A stretch of DNA of 64,000 nucleotides from an uncultured Prevotella sp. (GTDB lineage: Bacteria; Bacteroidota; Bacteroidia; Bacteroidales; Bacteroidaceae). A program made the translations under genes and the position numbers. The notes under the pieces were generated by a model, which did no database searches, had not been told where the DNA came from, and saw only the letters and a program-made list of their open reading frames with translations. Shown piece by piece: positions 1 to 8,603 of this stretch (positions within the stretch are counted from its first letter, which is position 1; each line of letters begins with the position of its first letter). The DNA is taken from positions 62,001-126,000 of the forward strand of contig CAMVQS010000001.1 of assembly GCA_947169685.1 (NCBI GenBank). The letters are read 5' to 3'.

Positions 1-195
1 ACTGACCGTGTTCTCTACGTGTATATTATGCTCTGACATGAGTCGCCAGGTGTGATAAGCATCCACCGTATCGTTGTGGAAAGAATAGTCAAGAATCTGT
101 TCTACAATTTCCTTATCGTATAATTCCGTCTCACATGATGATAAACTATACCCCAATATAAAGACAAAAGATATTAAAACGGTGAATTTTTTCAT
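1..195 (-). CDS. Lipoprotein, partial (N-terminal 65 residues)
   Basis: The reading frame opens at an ATG on the minus strand and runs off the left edge of the window, so only the N-terminus is seen. It has a Lys-rich start, a hydrophobic segment and a lipobox ending in LSSC, which indicates an outer-membrane or periplasmic lipoprotein. After the cysteine the segment VDAYHTWRL resembles the segment DPNKSWSM in the large lipoprotein just upstream, so the two look like tandem paralogues. Its start lies 25 bp after the stop of that gene, so they probably share a transcript. The ORF track misses it because it has no stop in the window. Function unknown. Confidence 0.7.
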   Translation of the reverse strand, partial: MKKFTVLISFVFILGYSLSSCETELYDKEIVEQILDYSFHNDTVDAYHTWRLMSEHNIHVENTVS

Positions 196-220
196 ATTTT
201 ACTCTAAAAACAGTATAACA

Positions 221-2980
221 CTATTTAGACATCACGTATTGCTTCGGATATTTATACCAATGGGGCGCCTCATCGGTGGTGGTAGCGAACGTTCCGAAGC
301 TTTGGTCGTCCTCTTCCGTATTCGTACTGCTATACGCTGTCATAATGTTAACATACTCCTTCGGCCACTTCCAATTGCCAGGAATAACAATTCCGAAGGG
401 CGGCTCTCCAGTATGTGAGAGGCGCATCTCCCCATTTTCTTCAGAGTAGATGGCCAATGGTAAAGCAGCAGGATCATAATCTCCCTTGTCGATAGTAATA
501 ACAGCAGGTAAAGCGTCGCCTCCAGTATTATCTGTAACACCTGTGTTCAGCATGATGCAACTCGATGCCCAAGGATCACGAGGTGCGCCCATCATGGCAT
601 GTACCTCTGTTTCCTGACGCTCATCGTCGCAGAGTACGGTGTACTGGCCTTCGTAGTGGGCTACCTCTCCGTTAACAGGCGAAGCTGCAGGATAGAGGTG
701 GAGGTACAATTGAAGTGTAGCACCAGATGCCACAACAGTCAGCTGAATTTTGTCTCCTGCAATCTCCTGTGCGCGAATCACCACGTCGTTCATGTCATAG
801 TCACCGCCGTTGGTATCCTCAAAGGCGTAGCTATAGACGGGGTAGGTATCTTCAATCACAGGAATTTCTTCTATTTCAATCGGTGTAATACCAGGGGAAC
901 ATTCACTTTCCTCAATCTCTGCTACGTTATAAGCTCCCTTTTGAACTAATACGGCATTACCGTTACCTACTTGAGAGTAGAGCACAGCACCAGCCTGTGC
1001 ATTGGGGTCAGCCATCTTCTTGTTGTATTCATACGTATTGGTACCATTCAACATGTTGATGACCTTCTCACAAGCCGTCAAACTATATGCATTGTCTGTG
1101 ACATTGAGGTTGTCAATGCTCAGATAGATATTGTTGCTGATAGCTGTCACCATTGTTTCGTCAGTAACAGTGTAGTTGGTTGCTGTTGACAGATTATGAG
1201 CTTCGTATGCACCTTCCACACTGCCAAACTGCAAGAATGCGTAATCACTCTCGGTAGGACCGACGATATTAACATTGTTTAGAGCTACGGCACCTGTCAC
1301 TTCCATCAGTGAATTGTTCATAGCATAAATATAAGATGGATCAGACGTAGCATCCTCCGAACAACTCATCTCCAGATTGCCAGCTTTGAAATAGGCATTC
1401 TCTCCCTGTACAATACAACGACCAGCGTAGGTATTGGTGCACTCAAACCAACAGTTGTTGTAAAGGCGCAAGTTAGCAGTACCCGAACTCTTTGGTGCCT
1501 GGGTAACCAGCATCTTCTTGTGGTTGATATACAGACTGTTTGTCGAGGGACCTTCCAGCGTGCCAACGGTCATATTACCGTAGTTGAAGAAAGCTCCGAA
1601 GTTGTTGCAGAACGTACCAATGTTAATGGTTCCGCCATTGTAGCCGTAGCCGTCCTCTGCAGTACCGTTGGTGATGGCTATCTTACCTGCACCTGTAATC
1701 TTACCACCTGGCATGACAACAATGCGGGCTTGATTCACAAAAGTCATATAGGCATTGGCCGGAATATTCAACTCGCCACCGTTAGCAATAAGGATATAGG
1801 CATTGCCACCGATGCGCTGTTCTCCCTCGGGAAGCGTCCACTTACCTGTTACAGTCATCCAGCGGTGAGCACGGTGCCATTCACCATTCTCGTAATAATC
1901 CTCACTGGCCATTACAGGAATCATCTTGTTATAATTGCCAGTAATCTTGAAGTTGAGCACCCAGTTGGGGTCAGTTACCCACTGGCCTTCTGTACCTTCT
2001 TCCCAGTGCTTTATTTCTTCTGTGGTGATAACGCCACCCTTTACACCCTCTGTAGTAATCGTCAACCAATCTCCACGACCAGTTGCCTGACATTTAGCGT
2101 AAACTTCGTTTAAAAGATCAATCAGGTTATTCGCATAATTTACACTGTAATCACCATAGTCGTAACTAGCCAAAGGTCTGCAATTTTCCTCAAACCAAGC
2201 TACATCCTCAGGGGAAGGAGAACCCCAATTGTACAGAATTTGAGAAGCAGTACTGCCCCATTGGAACTGTGGCCATGTAGCTTGAACGGTTGTAGTTGTT
2301 GCTTCCTGGTCAATTACCCAGTGTCCTTCACTACCGCCTTCGTAATGAGAGCCGTCATAGTTATGATTAATGTTGTCATCATTCGGCTCCGTAGCTGTTG
2401 TCAGGTAGTCGGCAATCTGCTGTGTGGTAACAGGAGTCCCCACGACATAGGGAATGACGAAGTCATCAGCCTCTGAGCCACGGGTAACGAAGCCGCGTGT
2501 CATGAACTTCGTGAAGAAACTTGGTGCGGAAGCTGCTTGGGTACTACCGAATGAAGTCTCCAATTTGTTGTCGGCAATGGCAACTGGTTTTACATAGGAA
2601 TAACCCTTCGAGTCCTTGATGGCTACGTATGCCAGATATGTTGCCTTAGGAGCCGTAAACGAGAAAGTTGTCTTTTTGCCATTCTCAGCAGTCGCCTGCC
2701 CCAACACCACACCAGTATTGTTGACAAAGGGATTGTCCTGATAAACAGTAATAGCGTAGGTCTCACCATAATCCTTGTTTATGGTAACACTTGCTTCAAC
2801 ATTAGTAGTCATTGACCACGACTTGTTGGGGTCAATAGTAATGCCCAATTTCTCCTCAGCATTGAGGATAGCATCTTCAGGAGACAAGATGGTCCCAAGT
2901 TCGGAATCCGTGGAACAACCAACCATAGCTATCGCAAATGCGGTAGCAGCAAAAGTTCTCATCAAATACTTATTCTTCAT
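221..2980 (-). CDS. Large DUF4842/LruC-type lipoprotein
   Basis: This 919-residue exported protein has a signal peptide with lipobox (MVGCS, Cys near residue 22). A middle part rich in Gly, Asn and Thr reads like a beta-helix or stacked beta strands. A C-terminal region carries AFEDTNGGDYDMNDVVIR, the hallmark of the DUF4842/LruC family. That family is common among Bacteroidales surface lipoproteins, but no biochemical role is established that I know of. Family membership is by motif recognition; the beta-helix reading is inference. A good promoter lies upstream at 3035-3066, and the partial lipoprotein follows at once, so the two form an operon. The ATG start is followed by a normal signal peptide. 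Confidence 0.75.
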   Translation of the reverse strand: MKNKYLMRTFAATAFAIAMVGCSTDSELGTILSPEDAILNAEEKLGITIDPNKSWSMTTNVEASVTINKDYGETYAITVYQDNPFVNNTGVVLGQATAENGKKTTFSFTAPKATYLAYVAIKDSKGYSYVKPVAIADNKLETSFGSTQAASAPSFFTKFMTRGFVTRGSEADDFVIPYVVGTPVTTQQIADYLTTATEPNDDNINHNYDGSHYEGGSEGHWVIDQEATTTTVQATWPQFQWGSTASQILYNWGSPSPEDVAWFEENCRPLASYDYGDYSVNYANNLIDLLNEVYAKCQATGRGDWLTITTEGVKGGVITTEEIKHWEEGTEGQWVTDPNWVLNFKITGNYNKMIPVMASEDYYENGEWHRAHRWMTVTGKWTLPEGEQRIGGNAYILIANGGELNIPANAYMTFVNQARIVVMPGGKITGAGKIAITNGTAEDGYGYNGGTINIGTFCNNFGAFFNYGNMTVGTLEGPSTNSLYINHKKMLVTQAPKSSGTANLRLYNNCWFECTNTYAGRCIVQGENAYFKAGNLEMSCSEDATSDPSYIYAMNNSLMEVTGAVALNNVNIVGPTESDYAFLQFGSVEGAYEAHNLSTATNYTVTDETMVTAISNNIYLSIDNLNVTDNAYSLTACEKVINMLNGTNTYEYNKKMADPNAQAGAVLYSQVGNGNAVLVQKGAYNVAEIEESECSPGITPIEIEEIPVIEDTYPVYSYAFEDTNGGDYDMNDVVIRAQEIAGDKIQLTVVASGATLQLYLHLYPAASPVNGEVAHYEGQYTVLCDDERQETEVHAMMGAPRDPWASSCIMLNTGVTDNTGGDALPAVITIDKGDYDPAALPLAIYSEENGEMRLSHTGEPPFGIVIPGNWKWPKEYVNIMTAYSSTNTEEDDQSFGTFATTTDEAPHWYKYPKQYVMSK

Positions 2981-3034
2981 TTTTGCAAAAATTTTATCAG
3001 TTCATGCCCATAGGTTATATATCTATAGATTTTG

Positions 3035-3066
3035 CAAAGGTACGGAAAATCAAGGAAATAACCAAA
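3035..3066 (-). promoter_or_regulatory. Bacteroidetes promoter for the DUF4842 lipoprotein
   Basis: On the minus strand a TTTG box (3063-3066) is followed after 20 bp by TACCTTTG (3035-3042). This is the standard -33/-7 arrangement of Bacteroidetes sigma factor promoters, and it leaves a leader of about 50 nt before the ATG. Confidence 0.7.
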
Positions 3067-3095
3067 TATTTTAGAAAAAAAACGACAAAAGGGTC

Positions 3096-4061
3096 TTATT
3101 TTTCCTGTTTACGGTACTGCCACAGTTCCAGCGAATTAATAATATTCTGCCATAACACATAGCAGCCGGCACCGATGGAGGAGACAGGATTCAGATACAT
3201 ATAAGACACCCAAATGCTAAGCGCTGTGTTCTTTTGGAATAACGCCTGTCCGCCGTTTATTTCCTCACCCAGACGACGACCTACGGCTCGTCCGATGAAG
3301 AACTGCACAAAACATAGTACGAAACTGGCTACAGCAATCCATAACAACAGTGACAGCGAGGCGTCGCTATGTACAATGTTTTTTACTGTAATGCCTGTCG
3401 TGATGCTTAACGATACGCTCCAAAGGTAGAAACTCAGGTTAGGCATTGAGACAATCCAACGGCAGAATGCTTGTAAATAATGCTGTACCAGCCATCCCAA
3501 TACCAGCGGCAGCAACAAGACGATGGCTACTTTTTGCAGGATGATTAGGAATGCTGACAGGAATTCCACATGGACAGTCTGTTCCAGGACAGGGAATACG
3601 GCAGGAATCATCAGTGCCGAAGCCAATGAAGAAACCAATGTGTAGGTTGTCATTGTACTGATGTTACCTCCTAATTTGCCCACTACAACAGGTGCTGCTG
3701 CAGCCGAAGGACCGATGATGCAGGTAAGCATGGCCTCCCACAGCAATTTTTGTTCTACGTCGGCCTCCACCCAGAAGATAATACCAATGTTGGCAGCCAC
3801 CAAAAGCAGCTGGGCTAGCAGTATTCCAACATGCCAACGATGGGGGCGCATCTGGTGGAAATCTACTTTGCAGAACGTAACGAAGAGCGTCAGGAACAGC
3901 GTGATAGGAAAGAGTAGGTCAAAAACAGGACCTAGCAGGTTTCCCGTCTCGTCAAGGGCTGGCACCATGTTGAACACCAAGTAACTCACCGTTCCTATGG
4001 CAATTGCCACAGGTAACGTCCAGTCTTTCAAAAACCTGACAAGTCCTTTACCTTTTTCCAT
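3096..4061 (-). CDS. BASS-family (bile acid:sodium symporter-like) transporter
   Basis: A roughly 321-residue integral membrane protein with about nine to ten hydrophobic segments. The conserved stretch IIGPSAAAAPVVVGKLGGN in the middle is typical of the bile acid:Na+ symporter/arsenite carrier superfamily. The transported compound cannot be read from the sequence. The ORF track begins at 4094, but a complete promoter (TTTG, 19 bp, TACCTTTG) lies inside that extension, so I place the start at the ATG at 4061, giving MEKGKGLVRFLKDWTLPVAI, a typical family N-terminus. The resulting 5' leader would be only a few nucleotides. No operon partner; the GH31 gene diverges from it. Confidence 0.75.
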   Translation of the reverse strand: MEKGKGLVRFLKDWTLPVAIAIGTVSYLVFNMVPALDETGNLLGPVFDLLFPITLFLTLFVTFCKVDFHQMRPHRWHVGILLAQLLLVAANIGIIFWVEADVEQKLLWEAMLTCIIGPSAAAAPVVVGKLGGNISTMTTYTLVSSLASALMIPAVFPVLEQTVHVEFLSAFLIILQKVAIVLLLPLVLGWLVQHYLQAFCRWIVSMPNLSFYLWSVSLSITTGITVKNIVHSDASLSLLLWIAVASFVLCFVQFFIGRAVGRRLGEEINGGQALFQKNTALSIWVSYMYLNPVSSIGAGCYVLWQNIINSLELWQYRKQEK

Positions 4062-4069
4062 TTCGTCTG

Positions 4070-4100
4070 CAAAGGTACGAATAAGTGAGAACATAACAAA
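4070..4100 (-). promoter_or_regulatory. Promoter overlapping the ORF-track N-terminus of the BASS gene
   Basis: TTTG (4097-4100) and TACCTTTG (4070-4077) are separated by 19 bp on the minus strand. The expected transcription start is about 4065, four bases before the ATG at 4061. This implies a leaderless or nearly leaderless mRNA and rules out the longer ORF. Confidence 0.6.
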
Positions 4101-4210
4101 AAAAATAAAAAACTTTCAACATTAAACGTGATACTCTTATTTTTTTTGTATCTTTGCAGTCCATAACAAGAAAACTTGTTTTTGATACGCTAACTAAAAT
4201 ATCAACATAT

Positions 4211-6541
4211 ATGAGAAAACTGACAACAATCTTGATGGGGCTGCTGGCGTGGACAGCGGCCAAAGCACAGGAAGTCAAAGTGGAATTCCTGACACCTTCC
4301 ATTGTTCACATTGTCAAAGGACAGCCAACGAAGAGTCTGGTGGTAACAGCTCAACCAGAGGCGGTGACCGTTACGCATCAGGGTAACACTTTCAAAAGCA
4401 GTATGCTAACCGTAAAGCAGGACCCCAAGACTGGTGTTTTGACTTTTCTTACTGCAAAAGGGCAGGTGTTGCTGCGCGAGAAGTGCTGTGACATCGGTAA
4501 GGTTAAGCAAGTCTTCATGTTAGATAGGGATGAGGCTATCTATGGCTTAGGCACCATCCAAAATGGTAAGCTAAACCGTCGTGGTGAGCATAAGCGTATG
4601 GAACAGTCGAACCTGGAGGACTTCCAGAATGTGCTGCAAAGTATCAAGGGCTGGGGTATTTACTGGGAGAACTATTCGCCCACACAGTTTGATGACGATC
4701 AGAACGGTATGTCATTTGCGTCAGAATGTGGAGAAGGCATTGACTATTATTTTATGTATGGTGGTTCTGCCGATGGTGTCATCAGCCAGATGCGTTGGCT
4801 GACAGGCAATGTGCCGATGTTCCCACTATGGACATACGGTTTTTGGCAGTCGAAAGAGCGCTATAAGAGTGCAGCAGAGACAGAAAGTGTTGTCGATAAG
4901 TACCGTGAGTTGCAGGTTCCTTTGGACGGCATTATCCAGGACTGGCAATATTGGGGATCTAACTATCTGTGGAACGCTATGGATTTCCTGTCGGAAGACT
5001 TTGCCAACGGAAAACAGCTGATTAAGAATGTTCACCAGAAGCATGCACATTTTATGATAAGCATCTGGGCGAGCTTCGGACCGCAGACACAGCAGTTCCG
5101 TGAGCTCAATGAGAAGGGACTGCTGTTGCCCTTCGAGACATGGCCGCAGAGCGGCATCTCACATATCTGGCCACCTGTCATGGCTTATCCGTCAGGCGTG
5201 AAGGTTTATGATGCGTTCCATCCGGAGGCTCGTGACATCTACTGGAAATATCTGAAGACACTCTTCGACTATGGTACGGATGCGTGGTGGATGGATTCAA
5301 CTGACCCGGATTTCTTCAATCCCAGAGAAAGTGACTATGCTCACCCTGTGTATGGTGGAACCTGGCGCTCTCAGCGCAATGCCTTCCCACTGGAAACGGT
5401 GCGTGGTGTCTATGAGAAGCAGCGCAAGGAGTCAGATCAGAAACGAGTGTTTATCATGACACGCTCGTCGTATGCCGGCCAGCAACACTATAGCTCCAAC
5501 ATGTGGAGTGGTGACGTGAACTCTTCGTGGGATATGCTGCGAAAACAGGTGCCGGCAGGACTGAGCTACTCGCTGACAGGTAATCCCAACTTCAATACAG
5601 ATATTGGAGGTTTCTTCTGCAATGCCTACAATACTCGTGGTCCAGGATCTGCACCGCAAAACCCTCAGTTCCAAGAACTCTATGTGCGCTGGATGCAGTA
5701 CGGCTTGTTCTGCCCTGTCTTCCGTAGTCATGGTGCTGACGCGCCGCGTGAAATCTGGCAGTTCGGAAAGAAAGGCGAACCCGTTTATGATGCGATAGAA
5801 AAGATGATTCGTCTGCGTTATCGCTTTATACCTTATTTATATAGTATCGCTTGGCAGGCAACCAGTTCTGACAACAGCTACCTACGTCCGTTGTTCAGTG
5901 ATTTTGCGCAAGACAAACGTGTCTGGAATATGACTGATGAGTTTATGTTCGGACGTTTGGTTTTGGCTGCTCCCATTCTCGATCCGCAATATACTGAGGA
6001 GAAAATTGTCCGCACTGATGCCATGACAGGATGGGACAGAAAGGATGTTGGTAGTCTGAATGAGGATGTAAGAGGCGTTGAGTGGACGGCGAAGAAAAGC
6101 GCCACGAAGTATCTGCCGAAAGGTGCTGAGTGGTACGACTTCTGGACGAGCAAGAAGTATAAGGGAGGACAAGATGTTAAGCTGGAGACAACACTTGACC
6201 GTGTTCCCATGTTCGTTCGTGCGGGTAGCATCCTGCCCTTGGCACCAGAGATGCAGTATGTCGGTGAGAAAACATGGGATAATCTTGAGGTGCGCCTCTA
6301 TCCTGGTGCTGACGGCACGTTTGTGCTCTATGAGGACGAAGGTGACAACTATAACTATGAGAAGGGTAACTTTACTACTATCAGCTTTGTGTGGAACGAT
6401 AAAGCACGCACATTGACCATTGGTGCGCGACAGGGTAGCTACAAGGGTATGATTCTGCAACGCCAGTTCACCATTGTTCTGCCTGACGGCCAGACCAGAC
6501 AGGTTGCCTATGACGGAAATGAAATCACAATAAAACTATAG
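4211..6541 (+). CDS. GH31 family alpha-glycosidase, exported
   Basis: A 776-residue protein with a signal peptide (MRKLTTILMGLLAWTAAKAQ). The ATG at 4211 was chosen because the track start is a TTG lying inside a TATCTTTG promoter box. The (beta/alpha)8 domain carries GH31 landmarks: a GIIQDWQYWG segment, DAWWMDSTDPDF with the likely nucleophile Asp near residue 362, WSGDV with the likely acid/base Asp near 435, and FRSHGADAPREIW. GH31 enzymes are retaining alpha-glucosidases, alpha-xylosidases and relatives. The exact substrate is not readable here; the DAWWMDSTDPD form is common in Bacteroidales members. It is followed after 5 bp by a GH97 gene, so the pair probably works together in the periplasm on alpha-linked oligosaccharides. 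Confidence 0.85.
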   Translation: MRKLTTILMGLLAWTAAKAQEVKVEFLTPSIVHIVKGQPTKSLVVTAQPEAVTVTHQGNTFKSSMLTVKQDPKTGVLTFLTAKGQVLLREKCCDIGKVKQVFMLDRDEAIYGLGTIQNGKLNRRGEHKRMEQSNLEDFQNVLQSIKGWGIYWENYSPTQFDDDQNGMSFASECGEGIDYYFMYGGSADGVISQMRWLTGNVPMFPLWTYGFWQSKERYKSAAETESVVDKYRELQVPLDGIIQDWQYWGSNYLWNAMDFLSEDFANGKQLIKNVHQKHAHFMISIWASFGPQTQQFRELNEKGLLLPFETWPQSGISHIWPPVMAYPSGVKVYDAFHPEARDIYWKYLKTLFDYGTDAWWMDSTDPDFFNPRESDYAHPVYGGTWRSQRNAFPLETVRGVYEKQRKESDQKRVFIMTRSSYAGQQHYSSNMWSGDVNSSWDMLRKQVPAGLSYSLTGNPNFNTDIGGFFCNAYNTRGPGSAPQNPQFQELYVRWMQYGLFCPVFRSHGADAPREIWQFGKKGEPVYDAIEKMIRLRYRFIPYLYSIAWQATSSDNSYLRPLFSDFAQDKRVWNMTDEFMFGRLVLAAPILDPQYTEEKIVRTDAMTGWDRKDVGSLNEDVRGVEWTAKKSATKYLPKGAEWYDFWTSKKYKGGQDVKLETTLDRVPMFVRAGSILPLAPEMQYVGEKTWDNLEVRLYPGADGTFVLYEDEGDNYNYEKGNFTTISFVWNDKARTLTIGARQGSYKGMILQRQFTIVLPDGQTRQVAYDGNEITIKL

Positions 6542-6546
6542 AATAT

Positions 6547-8487
6547 ATGAGAAGAATCATGATGACAAGTGCTTTGTTGTTGGCCTTTCTGGGTACAACA
6601 TTTGCACAAAATAAAAGTGTCTTTTGCAGTCCTGATGGAAAGCTGAAGGTAACAGTGAGCAACACGAACGGACAAGCTGCCTATCAGGTGAGCCAAGAAG
6701 ATGTGGTATGTATAGCGTCATCACCTTTGGGTGTAAAAACCAACTTCGCTGACCTGACACAGGGGTTGGTGATGAAAGACTGTAAAACAAGCAAGGTAAC
6801 GGATAGCTATACGCTTAACACCATCAAGCAGAGCCACGTTAGTTACGAAGCAACGGAGGCGGTATGCACCTTCGAAAAAGAGGGACAGCTCGCAATGGAT
6901 ATCATCTTCCGTGTAAGTAACCGCGATGTGGCTTTCCGCTATAAGATTTATCCCAAGAAGGATACTCGTGTCGCTGTCATAGAGAACGAGGCCAGCGGTT
7001 TTATGCTGCCAGAGGGAACGACAACCTTCCTGTGTCCGCAGTCTGACCCGATGGGTGGATTTGCCCGTACGTCACCCAGCTATGAGACACCTTATACGCT
7101 TGATGCACCTATGGGTACCAATGGATGGGGACAAGGTTTTACTTTCCCCTGCCTGTTTAAGAATGCTGACAAGGGGTGGATTCTCATCAGCGAAACAGGA
7201 ACCGACGGCAGTTATGTGGGATGTCGCCTGTTGAATGAGCACGACGGACTTTATCGCATTGGCTTCCCCCAGCCAGGCGAGATGAATGGTATCGGTTCGA
7301 CGACACCTTCCATCGCACTTCCAGGAGAAACGCCTTGGCGTACAATCACCATTGGTACTACGCTGAAAGAGATTGTGGAAACTACTGTTCCTTGGGATCT
7401 TGTGAAGCCTAAATATTCTGCCAGCCGCGATTACACCTATGGCAAGGGCTCTTGGTCGTGGATTATCAAGATGGATCCCAGTTGTAACTTCGACGAACAG
7501 AAGAACTATATCGACTTCTCTGCTGCCATGGGCTATCGGTCGGTGCTGATTGATGCCCTTTGGGACGTTCAGATAGGCTATGATAAGATAGAAGAACTGG
7601 CACGCTACGGACGTGAGAAAGGGGTAGGTATCTTCCTTTGGTACAACTCCAATGGCTCCTGGAATGATGCTCCACAGTCTCCGCTGGGGAAGATGGATCG
7701 TTCTGGCGTTCGTCGGAAGGAAATGGCGTGGATGCAGCAGGCAGGTATTCTAGGTATTAAGGTTGACTTCTTCGGAGGCGACAAACAACCCATGATGCAG
7801 CTTTATGAGGATATCTTGACAGATGCCAACGACTTTGGTCTGCAGGTGATCTTTCACGGTTGTACCCTGCCCAGAGGATGGGAACGCATGTATCCCAACT
7901 ATGTAGCTTCCGAGGCTGTGCTGGCTTCTGAGAACCTACACTTCGGACAGGGAGCCTGTGATGCTGAAGCACGTAATGGCTGTACCCATCCTTTCATCCG
8001 CAACGTGGTGGGCTCCATGGACTTTGGTGGGTCCACACTGAACAAACGTTACAGCGCAGACAACCAACATGGTACCACCCGTCGTACTAGTGATGTCTAT
8101 GCATTGGCAACGGCTGTACTGTTCCAAAGCAGTGTACAGCATTTTGCCTTGGCTCCCAACAATCTGACTGATGCACCGGCATGGGCCATTGACTTCATGA
8201 AACAGGTACCAACCACGTGGGACGAGGTGCGTTTCATTGACGGTTATCCTGGTAAGTACGTCGTTCTGGCTCGTCGTGCAGGCGACAGGTGGTACGTTGC
8301 AGGCATCAATGCTGATGAGCAGCCCTTGAAGAAAACAGTTACCCTGTCAATGTTCGACAAAGGCCAGCAACTGACTGTCTATAGTGATAACCCACAGCTT
8401 GAAGGCAGTGTGAAGACCGTCAAACAGAACAAGAAACAACAGGTTACCATCACTATCCCCCCAAACGGAGGTGTGGTCATCTTATAA
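6547..8487 (+). CDS. GH97 family glycoside hydrolase, exported
   Basis: A 646-residue protein with a signal peptide ending LGTTFAQ. An N-terminal beta-sandwich is followed by a (beta/alpha)8 barrel with LGIKVDFFGGDKQ (Asp near residue 407) and IFHGCTLPRGWERMYPN. These are GH97 signatures; SusB is the founding member. GH97 contains inverting alpha-glucosidases and retaining alpha-galactosidases. The KVDF Asp occupies the region of the nucleophile in the retaining branch, but I cannot settle the subtype by eye. It is the second gene of the GH31-GH97 operon (5-bp gap). The stop is followed at once by an inverted repeat belonging to the next gene's control region. Confidence 0.85.
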   Translation: MRRIMMTSALLLAFLGTTFAQNKSVFCSPDGKLKVTVSNTNGQAAYQVSQEDVVCIASSPLGVKTNFADLTQGLVMKDCKTSKVTDSYTLNTIKQSHVSYEATEAVCTFEKEGQLAMDIIFRVSNRDVAFRYKIYPKKDTRVAVIENEASGFMLPEGTTTFLCPQSDPMGGFARTSPSYETPYTLDAPMGTNGWGQGFTFPCLFKNADKGWILISETGTDGSYVGCRLLNEHDGLYRIGFPQPGEMNGIGSTTPSIALPGETPWRTITIGTTLKEIVETTVPWDLVKPKYSASRDYTYGKGSWSWIIKMDPSCNFDEQKNYIDFSAAMGYRSVLIDALWDVQIGYDKIEELARYGREKGVGIFLWYNSNGSWNDAPQSPLGKMDRSGVRRKEMAWMQQAGILGIKVDFFGGDKQPMMQLYEDILTDANDFGLQVIFHGCTLPRGWERMYPNYVASEAVLASENLHFGQGACDAEARNGCTHPFIRNVVGSMDFGGSTLNKRYSADNQHGTTRRTSDVYALATAVLFQSSVQHFALAPNNLTDAPAWAIDFMKQVPTTWDEVRFIDGYPGKYVVLARRAGDRWYVAGINADEQPLKKTVTLSMFDKGQQLTVYSDNPQLEGSVKTVKQNKKQQVTITIPPNGGVVIL

Positions 8488-8571
8488 ACGTCGCAAAATG
8501 TGCGTTATTTTGTGGAATTATTTGGCTGTTCGACATTATTTTCGTACTTTTGTCGCAGAATTTGCGACGTT
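8487..8571. promoter_or_regulatory. GTCGCA operator repeats around the fic promoter
   Basis: A perfect 11-bp inverted repeat, AACGTCGCAAA (8487-8497) and TTTGCGACGTT (8561-8571), brackets the fic promoter. A third GTCGCA copy at 8552 pairs with TGCGAC at 8563-8568, forming a tight dyad over the transcription start. The arrangement suggests an operator for a repressor or for looping. The Fic protein itself has a C-terminal DNA-binding-like domain. Confidence 0.55.
8521..8552 (+). promoter_or_regulatory. fic promoter
   Basis: TTTG (8521-8524), a 20-bp spacer and TACTTTTG (8545-8552) form a consensus Bacteroidetes promoter. The last bases of the -7 box are shared with the GTCGCA operator copy at 8552. 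Confidence 0.65.
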
Positions 8572-8603
8572 ATGTGTCATATTATGTCGTATAAAGGACA
8601 AGA

